Of a stretch of DNA of 64,000 bases, positions 40,701 through 52,700 are shown piece by piece; within the stretch, counting starts at the first letter, position 1, and each line of letters begins with the position of its first letter. This DNA is from Euptelea pleiosperma. Taxonomy: Eukaryota > Streptophyta > Magnoliopsida > Ranunculales > Eupteleaceae. Position numbers and translations under genes: made by a program. The stretch spans positions 11,087,464 through 11,151,463 of the forward strand of contig CM068548.1 of assembly GCA_035048495.1 (NCBI GenBank), written 5' to 3'. Below the pieces are notes generated by a model that was not told the origin of the DNA, made no database searches, and saw nothing but the letters and a program-made list of their open reading frames with translations.

Positions 40701-43700
40701 ATTAAGCAAGTTAACCACCACTTTGTGTAACTGGAAGAGTTAGTAAGTACTTGAAGCAAAGGATCAAAACCTTGCACAATACCATCCAAGTTGACTATTA
40801 ACTCAGTTAGTTTTATTCCTTATACAGTACACCATTGTACTATCTTGAGTGGTTGACACTGGATGTTTCTCAGATTTTGCGTGCATTTAAGTACAAACCT
40901 ATTCCAAACCTCTTGTAGGATCTAGTTCTCATTTAACTTCCCTCTTTGTAGCAGGGTTGCTCCCTAACTATTGCGGCTCTTCCCCATCTTTTCACGATAT
41001 GCAGTACCTAAATTCTTTTTTAAGAGAAACAAATCCAAGCAAAGCTTACAAAATCCATTGTTTTAGACACTAGATACTCATTTCTGTAGCCTACTGGAAA
41101 TTAAAATTTCATAGAAAGCATCTGCTAGTTTAGCCAGTTTAGGTATCAAGTGAACCATGGTCATTCTCAGAGGAACCTCTGAATGAAGCTGATTTACGTG
41201 CCAAAAAGTGGCAAGGACCAGAATGCTGCAAACATAAACTGTTTCTAAGAAGACATGGCATGTCATGTTTTCAGCTAATTGGAGATATTACTCTCCACCT
41301 GCGGCATCACCTTCGTAACTATATAGGCCCATGTTATCTAGTATCTAGCCATCCACCATGACTCAAAATACTATAAACTTGAAACATATGCAATAGACCT
41401 ACTCAATGCACTTTAGTTTATGAGAAACAGAGAAGTGCAGAAAATAATGCTAAATGAAAAAAGAAATGCTAGAAGTTGCATACAGTGATAGATCAAGATA
41501 AACGAAGACAATACAAAATCTGAAAGAGACTTCAAATCAGGTAGTGTCCATGGCATCCACCTGTTAATATGCAGTTAGTGCTACTATTCTGGTACTAAGC
41601 CAACAAAGAAGCACGGTGCAATAAGATTGTATCTACTATACCTGTACCTGAAACTTGTACCCATAATATAGGCTATATAGCTCGGTGGGAGTCTGTAGTG
41701 GCCCGCCATGTAGGTATGATCGTCTATCTTGGGATTTCGCTGCGGCTCTGACTTCTCGAAAGAGAGCAAATCGCCCAAAGGAGTCTTTGGCAGAGCTTGA
41801 CCCAAAAGAAAATGATCAACCCAAGAAGAAAATGCGACAGGCAGCGACTTCTCAAGCAAGGATATATCTGGAAAAGGTTGCGGGTGCATGGATGAATCTC
41901 ATGTTCATCAGGAACCAAAAGTTGCGTGTTTGTGGAAGTAAACTCATTAGTAGCTACAATCTTATTGGCATCGTGCTTCTTAGCTGGCTTAGAACTAAAA
42001 TAGTAGCACTGAGCTATATTATGGGTACAAAAGCCAGGTACAGGTATAGGTCAAGGTATCAAACTTGCTCAATCTCATGGCATAGGCATAGACAACCATA
42101 TGATGAGTATTTTCATATTGTAATATTACTATATTTTCATGAGTTTTGAAGTTGAAAATATTTTGCACATATTAGATATTTTATGATGCCATTTGGGAAG
42201 GGCCAAATGGCCCCAATCCGAAAATCCTAATCTGAGGCCCAGCCTGAGTTTTGGGCCAAACCAGTCACAGCCTATGCACCCAAACTTTAGCACCCTCATG
42301 AACATTTTTGGAAAGAAGTTTGCACTCTTCTTCTCTACTTATTAAGGCTATTATCAAAGGCAAGCTAAGACAATTTAGATGATTCATTCCATTCTTTGAA
42401 GAATTGTTATCGAAGAAGAGCTCATGCTTGAATGTGAATATTCTTCGTTACTTGAAGCTTTGGCCACAATATCAACGCCTCTCTATTGTGTATTGTGTGA
42501 GAGCCTATCCTCCTCCCCACCACTGCTTGTCATGAATCTTGCCATTCTACGCATGTCGTGCAGTGTAATGTTGTGTGAGAGCCTATCTTCGCATTCTACC
42601 AATCTTTTGGTTGGTTACTTTACAATTTAGGTATTATCTTGCCATTCTATTCTGTAATGTCATAATTCAGATGAAGTTCTTGTTTTTGTATTAGATTGGC
42701 CCTTTATTTGAGTGTATTTTTTTATTTTTATTTTTGATAAGTTTATTTGAGTGTATTTGATTGATCAATAGAATTGAATTGCTCTTTTGGGGTTCACTTG
42801 GGTTGTGTTTGGAAGCTTAGTAATTGATAAGTTAATAGAACTCAATCATTCTCTATTGTTGGATTTTGTTCTCCTGGAAGTTGGACTTGAACCATTTTTT
42901 GAGCAGCATCATTTTAATCTAAATAGCCATATCAACTGTACCAATATGTATGCCGTGTTGTGTAAACACAGGTCCCCTAGGGGGATGTGAAGAATCCAGG
43001 TAGTGTAGCCAAGGCACAAGAAATATGTGGGAATGTGAAGGATATGTGCAACAAATATGTGAGGATGTAAAGGACGATCCAGGTAGTGTATGTAGAAGAG
43101 GACAGTAATTTAGAACAATTGAACTTACTCAAGGCTACAAATTTAAATCCCAACTTTTCAGCAGCCATATTAAAAATCTTTTGAACAGCAGGTGCTTTAG
43201 ACAAAGGAATGGCAATAGCCTGCACAAGAAATATTTAACCAGTAAACAAATTTTTGGGAATAGGTACAAATTATAGAAAAAACCAAAAAACTCATAGAAC
43301 ACAGACAATATGCTGTTAACTTACTACCCAAATGACAACTTATAAAGACTAATGCCAGCTTCTTATAAAGCTGCAAGCCTAAACATAAAACCAAAAGGCT
43401 ACCAACCAATCCACCTTACAGAATCAACACCAGGCAGTTAAGAAAGCGTCTTCTTTTTACCTGAAGATTAGCATGAGTACCATGTTTGAATACCCACTCA
43501 AAGAAAACAATTTCCTTTCCCTGGTTCTTGAAATAAATCTTCAGAGCACTTTTGAATCTTTCTAGCTCTATCTCTGCTTCCGGGGCTAGAGAAAAAGTAT
43601 TAGGGGAATGCTCAACAGGTATAATCAGTACATGGTCTTGAACTAGTGGCCCCTTGGCTAGTGCACAGTAGTAATTTTCTCCTATGCTTATGATGAGATG

Positions 43701-46700
43701 CGACTCCAAATTGGGGCTCGACAAACAGAACCAGCAATCCTTAGACCTGAATCAATTGCAGGAGTGACAATTAGTAACATTGAAGAGGAAGACATCAAAA
43801 TAGGTTGTACTTAGAAAATAGCAAAAGGAGACATTATATTTATTTGTTGTTTGAGTAATATGGTTGGGGTTTGGAATATGATCACTAGCAAAACAAAATG
43901 GCTCAAGTTTCTCATAACAGAAAGTATAAATTTTATTTGGTTGACTGTCCCAACATATCCGGTTGGGAAGAAACATGAAAAATGATTCATATGACAGTGC
44001 ACCAACCTTCCAGTGTTCTGTCTCCCATGAGAAATGCTCTCATCTTTCTCTGCTAAGCTATGCTTAAAGTTGCAATCAGGACCCCGTTCACATTTTCCTC
44101 TACTAAGGAAATCAAAACAAACACCTCGCAAATATTGCTCCCTCGTATCCATGTCATGCCGAAAGTTGCATTTTTCGCCTCGTGAACAAGATCCCGAAGA
44201 CGTAAATTTGAAACAAAGCTTCTCACCATCGCCACCTCCCTGCCTCTGCCGCTTTTGAGATACATCATAGCGCCAATATTGTGTGTCAGAATCACTATTG
44301 CTAGGTCGCTTTCCTGCTTCCTTAGCATGAACTGTTTTCTCTACAACTGTATATGGGGATAAGGTTGTGTTTGGCGGCTTCATACAGATCTCGGCAGCAG
44401 ACATAGTAGATGCTGGAGTAGGAGAAATCGCATGAATAAATTTCTGAGAAGCAGGTATATGTACCAAGAGTTATGAAATGCCTAGAAGTAAATCCAAATG
44501 TTAGAAAATAGAGAAAGAAGTAGGCAAGTAATTAATGTTGTTTTGTACAGGAATGAGCAGCACATCTTTCAATTTACGATGAAATGCTTGTGCAGAAGCA
44601 AAAGCTTGATGAATTCTACAATGCAGTGGATCTGAGAAAAACATTATACGCCCCAGAAATTAGAACCACTAAAAAATGAGGCATTGGGTGGAAATGGGAA
44701 CCATACCACTTACCAAAGATAAGTGTTTCATACAAGTAGGCATATGCTTTGAAGTATACAGGTCAACTGACAAATGACAAGTAGAAAGAAAGATTTGTAA
44801 CAAATAAATAACACACAAATTTATGGCATGGATAATCAAGAAACATATACCCCGGTTACAAAGTGGAAATCTGTACAGTGATCCTCTCTTAGTCCAGATG
44901 AGGAAGGTCTATTGACTGATTCAGGGTGTATCTGGGACTTTGTTAAGTTGATCCATCTTACCATTATCAGGAGTAAGATCCCTATATCGTGAGGATGGTC
45001 AATCAATTCATGAAGAATTCAAAGCTGGGTGCCTCGCACCAGAAACTCGATACCTCGAGGAACTGTTCGGATGCACCCAAAATGCAGATGGTGATGTTTT
45101 ACAGGGCTTGCCGCAGTTGGATGGTGCTCATGTTGTGCCCCCTAATTATTAACATGTGTTAATGAACACAGGTGACAGGTATTTCTGTATTTTTACATTT
45201 ACTGCAGCATTAGTATATATAATAATTGTGAGGGTCAACTAGTGCAAGTTCAAGACATTAGTTCGACTTCCTCTTCTCTCTCTCCATTCTTCTACTTCCT
45301 CTTCCCATCTCAAACTTTATATGATATCAACACATATGATCCATTAACTAGGATTTCCTTTTTTCTTCTTGTTCTTTCCTTCTCTTCTATCTTTCTTTCC
45401 TTCTTTGTGGTGAGCAATAATAACCTAGGGTCTGATCGTGAAACCCTAGGTTTTCCCATCTTTTTCTCTTTCCCTTTTGTGGTGGTTCCTACCACCTATA
45501 GGTCCTATAATGTGTGTGGATAAACAAGAGGTCATTTATGCAGATTTGAAGGGGTAACCTTGTCCTCTATGTATGTATGTGCATGCCGCAAATAAGAAGT
45601 TGTAGCATGGTATATTTAGTCTCAAGGCAAAACGCAGCATCTTGTAATTTGTCGTGACACGTTTCCCAAGGTTTTTGTGACATGTTTCTTGAGGTCGTCA
45701 TACCACGTTTCTCCAGGGCTGATTTCAAACTTCCTGAGACTAGTATGGCATGTTTTCCAAGGCCAACATGAGCAAATCACAAGTATTTAGATTTCTCTCA
45801 GACTCACCAAAGTATATTGCATGTACCAGGGCGAATCACATGCTTTCTAGACTAAGTATAGATGTTTGTAACCTAGTGGCTAGTAATGAAATCTAAACCT
45901 AGTCTGTTGTCTTCTTCTGAAATACTATGTCTCAGATGACATCCATTAAACTCATTGGGAGTGATTATGTAATTATCAAGAGTGGACTTGAAAAATCCTC
46001 AGATCATGACATAGTTGTGGAACAGTGTGAATCCACAAATAAGTGTAAATGTGTTATTTTGTGACATAGCAAAAGAACTATGGGAGACAGTCGGGATATG
46101 TATTTTGGTGAGAAGAAATGTAAGTGTATCAACTATTTTAGGAATATTGTACTCTGCAACAAGGTAATAAAAGTCTTGGTGAATATTATGCTTGCGAGCA
46201 GGGAATAATTGATGAGCTGGACATATATCAACCTATTACTATTGATCCGAAGATCCAACGAAAACGAGTATTGAGTTACAAAGTTGATTTATGGTGTTGG
46301 GTAGAAAGAACAATAAACGAACAATAAAACAAAGATGCAAACAAACCACAACACAGAGATTTACGTGGTTCCCTCTAGATTGAGGTACATCCACGAATCC
46401 ATACCGATTCCACTATGCTCTAGGAAAAGAATACACACAGTACAAGATTAGGATACTCGTCTCTCACTAACAGAGGTATATATAACCCCAAGACGAAATT
46501 AGGGTTTCCGTATATCTATGTGAGAATTACGAAAATGTCCTAAGGAAAAAGTCCTCCCAAATGCTAAATTTGAGCCTGAACGAGCTCAAATCCCTAGTAG
46601 CAATGAGCTTACATCGTTGATAGAAGTTTACACTCGCGTTCAACGGGTCTTCCTTTTTGTCATTAGTGCCACATTCACTGGTAATTTTGCCCCTATAGCA

Positions 46701-49700
46701 TTGAGTAATTTTCCTATCTCGGGGATAGGCACCTTCACCAGTCATAGTGGTCAAACAGGTGGTAGAGGTCATGGAGCTGGTAAAGACTTGGGGGAGGCCA
46801 CAGTAGAGGACATGGTACCTATAAGTATACCCATTGTGGTCGTGATAGTCACACCTCTGATACATCCTGAAATCTTCATGGGACCGGCATGGTCCAATTA
46901 GGCTTTTGTTGTTACTTGTAAGTGTTGAAGCTAAAATACTCCTAGGCCATACAACCCTCCATTGTCTACCACATCTACTACTATTCTATTTCCCCAGAGA
47001 AATATGCCAAGTTGATGAAATTCCAACAGATTGTTGCTTCCTCCAACCACCAATCCGTTACTTCCTCCAACTCTACTACCACCTTGGCTTAGTTGGGTAT
47101 ATCTTGTGTTGCTTCTACGAGTTCTCTACGGATTATTGATTCTGGTGCCTCAGACCATATGGCTGGCACCACAGGTGTGTTTTCTTCCCTTAGTCCATCT
47201 AACTCCACCCAGTATGTTACTCTTGGTGATAACACTACATCTAAAGTGTCCGGCATTGGTACTACACATCCTCATTCCTCACTTTCATTAGCTTTTATTT
47301 TATACATACCTAAATTTCATTTTAACTTAATGTCTATGGGTAGACTCACCAAATCTCTTTATTATTCAGTTACCTTATATTCCTCCTTTTGTATCTTTTA
47401 GGATCTAAAGACAAAGAAGAAGATTGGTGGAGGCCATGAAGACAATGGTCTTTACTATATTGATAGTAGTGGTCATGGTACAAAGCGCACTGTATCGTTC
47501 ATGGGTGATACCAAAACGTATTGGAAGTATCGAGGTTTCGGACAAAACTTCGTGAGCCGAAACGAAATGTTAGTACAAATTTACACATAAGATGAAGTAA
47601 TGTTCAATTTCGGATGAAACCAACCGAAACATATGTAGATTCATCCTATAACGAAACCAAAACGAAATGGACGAAATGTTTCGGTTTCGGCCAAAACTTT
47701 AAACCACGGTACTGGTGGTCCTTAGAATTCTGATATTCAACCACAGTCTCTTCACCAGTGGTATTGTCGTCTCAGTCATCCGTCATTCATAATTTGAAGG
47801 TTTTAATTCTAATTTGAGTTAATTACCGTCTTTGGATTGTGAGTTGTGTAAACTTAGTAAGCATCATCGTATCTATTTTCCATCTAGGCTTGACAATCGT
47901 ATGTCTAGTCCATTTTCAATTGAAGATTCATGGGCGAAATTATCCGACTCACGACCTAGAGCTTGCAGCGATTGTTTTTGCATTGAAGATTTGGCGACAC
48001 TACTTATACGGGGAGAAGTTTGAGATATACTCTGATCATAAAAGTTTGAAGTACATCTTCACTCAGAAGGAGTTGAACCTGAAGCAAAGGAGATGGATGG
48101 AGTTTCTCAAGGATTATGAGTTCACTATACATTACCACCCTGGGAAGGCGAATGTCGTGGCGGATGCCTTGAGCAGAAAATCTCGGGGAATGGTGGCAGC
48201 TTTGGCCTTGCGCAGATGGCAGTTGCTAAACACGGTTGGGGAGTACGACCTTGGAGTTCAGAGACATGAGACCCGAGCAATCTTATGCAATTTAGTGGCC
48301 CAACCGACTCTTATCCAGAGAATTATTGAGGCACAAAAGGAAGACCAAGAGCTCAAGACTTCACGAGCAAAGATCACTAGCGGCTAGGGATCCGAAGGCT
48401 GGACCATACAGACCAATGGCAGCTTACGATATTTGGGGAGGCTTTGTGTACCAGACGATGCGACGTTACGGGAGGACATACTTTCAGAGGCACACCGTTC
48501 GAGACTGGCTATTCATCCAGGAAGCACAAAAATGTACCACAATTTACGACGCTAGTTTTGGTGGAGATGGATGAAGCGGGACATTGTCAGTTTTGTTTCA
48601 AGATGTCTCACTTGTCAGCAGGTGAAGGCAGAACACAAGCGGCCAGCAGGGTTGTTACAACCCTTACCTGTAGCAGAGTGGAAGTGGGACCACGATGGAC
48701 TTCGTGACTGGACTACCAAAGACCCAGCGAGGACAGGATGCAGTTTGGGTAATCGTGGACAGGTTGACGAAATCGGCACACTTCATCGCAGTGAAGACTA
48801 CAGACTCCATGCCGACACTTACGAAGCTCTACATCAAGGAGATCATACGGCTATATGGCATCCCACTCTTGATCGGATCTGATCGCGACTCAAAAGTCAC
48901 TTCACGTTTCTGACGCAGCTTGCAAGAAGCCATGGGAACGCAACTGAAGTTCAACACAGCCTTTCATCCACAGACAGATGGACAGTCAGAGCGCACTATC
49001 TAGATCTTAGAAGACATGTTGAGAGCTTGCGCATTGGACTTCCAGTGGAGTTGGAGTGAACATCTACCGTTATCAGAATTCGCATACAACAACAGTTATC
49101 AGGCCAGCATCCAGATGGCACCATACAAGGCACTATATGGTATACCACACAAATCACCTATCGTTGGGCAGAGGTTGGAGAGCGTACGATATCAGGACTA
49201 GAGTTAGTTCAAGAAACCACCGAGAGGGTGAAGATCATTCGCAATCGGCTACTTACAGCTCAGAGCCGACAGAAGAGCTATGCAAACCATCGCAGATGAC
49301 CATTGGAGTTTCAGGACACAGACCATGTGTTCCTACGAGTGACGCCAAGGCAGGGAGCAATTCGGTTCGGCAAAAAAGGCAAATTGGCACCACGTTACAT
49401 CGGACCATTCGCGATCCTTGGCAAAGTCGGAGAAGTCGCATACCAGTTAGCACTACCGCCAGAGCTATCCAGAGTGCACAACGTCTTTCACATGTCTATG
49501 CTTCGGAGATACGAGCCAAATCCAACACACGTCATCAACTGGCAAGACTTACAGCTTAGAGACGACGCAGCATACGAAGAGCAGCGACCATCGCAGATCT
49601 TGAACACTAAGGAGCAGGTGCTACGCACTTAGACTATCCACTTGGTCAAAGTTCTATGGCAACATCACAGTCTCGAGGAGGCGACCTGGGAACTAGAGTC

Positions 49701-52700
49701 CGAGATACGCGGAAAGTATCTAGATCTTTTCACTGAGGTATGAATCTAATTTCGAGGACGAAATTCTCTTTAAGGGGATAGGTTGTAAAACCCCGAAAAC
49801 CCTTGAGAGGGTATTTTAGTCAATTTCAATTTTTTAGACTCTTTTTCACGTTTTTTCTTCATTAAATGTCTTATTTTAACTTTTAGAACAACTATGTTCA
49901 ATTTCGGTCATTTCCAAGAAAATTGAATTTTTATGGTCTTAGGGCCTATCCATATGGCCATGTGGGCATAGTGGGACCCATACGATTCTTGGACCATTTT
50001 GAGTCCCTAGATATTTAATTAATATTAGAATATGATTAAGATAATTTTAATAGGTTATAATAATATTGATTGTAACTTGGATTAAATTAGGCGTGTGTGC
50101 GTGTGCATGGTGGTTAGTGCGTATACGGGCGTGTGCATAATATGTTATATAGCCCTATATACAGTACTAATTACTTAATTATTGTATAATAACACTTGTA
50201 AAAAAAATAGTGGAGAGTGGTAATTATAATGTATTCATATGATATAGTATACATAAGTTACATTAACTTAACTTTAAACTAGGGGATAATTAAGGGGTAC
50301 TTATGTAAATAATACATAATGATTAGTGTGGGTCACAAGAAACCCAATCGTTATATACAAAAATTCCTTTTTGATAAAACTAATATTTTAAACCATCTTT
50401 GATTAAAACACCTCCAAAACCTTTGAACCACCGTCCAACCCATCTTTACCCTATCACTTTTTGGTGTTTAACAAAACAACAAAACACCATATTATCACTA
50501 GCAACCTAGACCATTGGATTGAAACTTCCCCAACCAAAATCCTAACACGTCAGACCTACTCTACACCCCTAAACCTTAACAACGACTGACCTAGGAGAGT
50601 TTCTAAAAACTCAAGTGCGACCAAGTCTTTGCTATAACCATTGTTGTATTGAGATGCCACCTCACCACCGATTTATACTCCCACGTTGTTACTAACCCTA
50701 GTGAAACTGGGAAACAACCTAAAATCATCGCCCAAGACTACTCCTCTTTTCATTCTCAGCACTTCCATCATTTTCCTAAATCGTTAGTCGTGTTGTGGCC
50801 ACCCAAAGAAGATACACTCAAGAAGCCTATTGGAAAGACCCCAGCACCGGGCATAAGTATTCATCCACATCCATTCTCCAGCATAGGCAATCACGAGCGT
50901 GGCTGCCCTACTGCAAACTACAGCCGCGAAAATCTTGGGTGAAGCTCCACGTTAAATCGACATCTAACAACACCCTATCTCCAGGTAAGTTCTCTCCTCG
51001 TTTCTTGTTTCTTTTCCAATTTATTTTCCTCGATCTTCAATTATAAACCAATCACTCGAACTGGGCCATTCTAACGCAAGACGCCCTGCCCAAACACCAA
51101 CAAGTTCAGATCGTATATCAACCTTTCAAACCCCATTTTAAAGACTACTATTGGATGCAACCTGTAAGCATCGCACAACATCCCTATTATCTCAACTATC
51201 TTGGCCATATTCTCCACCTAGCCAACCGTCAAGTTTCTAGCTCGTGGTAGGCCAGGCCAAATACCCCCAGGTACGTACACCTAGTAGTGCAACAAACCTT
51301 CTCTTTGCCCCCATCTTCATTACATACCACGTTACTACTTCCCCAGGTTTGGTTGTTAAACCACCATTCGTGCAACTTGGCTAAGTAGGCTTGACCAACA
51401 AACTCCGTTTTCATCACTCAGAGCAATCGTGTGGCCCATGACCCACGTACTGAAATCCCACATCGTCCATCGGTCTAGCTAACCTCCATGTGAGTAGTAG
51501 CCTTCTTTACACGTCACACGACACTCAATTTCTCTTGACCATTAGCCCCTTAAAGCAACTCCATCGTTGAACCTGCATTTTTCCACCGGTATTTTAACCA
51601 GTAGCCACTTTAGGGAGGGTTCTTTAATTTATATGTACATGTCTAGTCCTTCTCCAACACCCTCTCATCAACCATTTGTTTTCCAACAAATGATGACGTT
51701 AGAACTTCCAGCCTAACACCTAGTATATATACTCATGATATTTCAAATGTCCTCATTCTTTACTTTTAAAACCTCAACCCATATACAGCCTTCACCCTCC
51801 TCACTTGTAATTTTTCTTGTTGTAACAAACCAATTCCATTCGTCCCTTATAGGCTCAGGTTACCAACCCCATTATATTATGTGATCAAATCAAATGTGCG
51901 AACTTAGTGATATCATTTTCGATTATATAGAAAATAATAATAATAATATAATAAGAATGATATTTTTTCGTCATTTTCAACTCGGTCTATCATAACCCAA
52001 TGACCCTGAGGAACCCATGTTAAGTTTTAGAATTTTTTATTTTGAAAGCATACACTTAATGCATAACTGTGAATATTGAAGGTTTCATAACATTAGGTTG
52101 AATTACGCTAAGAGGACCGATTAGCAGAATTAAAGTGAAATTTTGGAAAGCGATCAAAGGTAGGTACCCCCATGATTCTTACAATGCAAGTTAGAAGTAT
52201 GCGAACATGTATTGATTATTAAACGGTAGATCTTGTATCATGATAATTTTACTTACTACTATGATAGCATGTTCAAAATTGAGATCCCCTGAGTGGATAT
52301 TTACATTTTTAATAATTTCTTATACAAATGAAGGCATGCATTGTATTTCCGATTCAGAAGCAATAAAGCAAGTTGGGAGTGAGTTCTCCAGAGTGAAAGA
52401 CCCGAAAACCCCGAGAAGACCCCCTGTGTGGGTGAAAAAGGAGACCCCATGTGTGGGTTGTGCATTCATTTGATTAATTGTTCATGCATTCATTATGACC
52501 ATGACATTACTGTTTGACAATTCAATCTGTGCTAGCATGACTATAAATTGTATTGTTTAAATCATGTTCATGGTGAAAAACTTGAGCGAGCGCTTGGCTC
52601 ACTCCTATAACCACATTTTCAGATGTAGATGAGACCGAGACGTTCGAAGAGGGGTACGAGGAGGATCTGCAACCCATTGACGAATTGGGAGAGGAGACGA

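Larger units (their letters stand above)
45130..47912 (+). mobile_element. Ty1-copia relic (LTR edge, gag, protease, integrase start)
   Basis: A possible LTR edge and leader lie at 45,150-45,540, with a weak tRNA-Met-like binding site near 45,318. From 45,933 a decayed gag is readable. A zinc-knuckle remnant ([12 protein letters not shown], first Cys lost) is at about 46,826-46,870. A copia protease motif ([12 protein letters not shown]) is near 47,138-47,170, and GAG-pre-integrase wording ([26 protein letters not shown]) is at 47,760-47,890. Stops and frame breaks are frequent. The orientation is opposite to the host gene. Confidence 0.75.
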
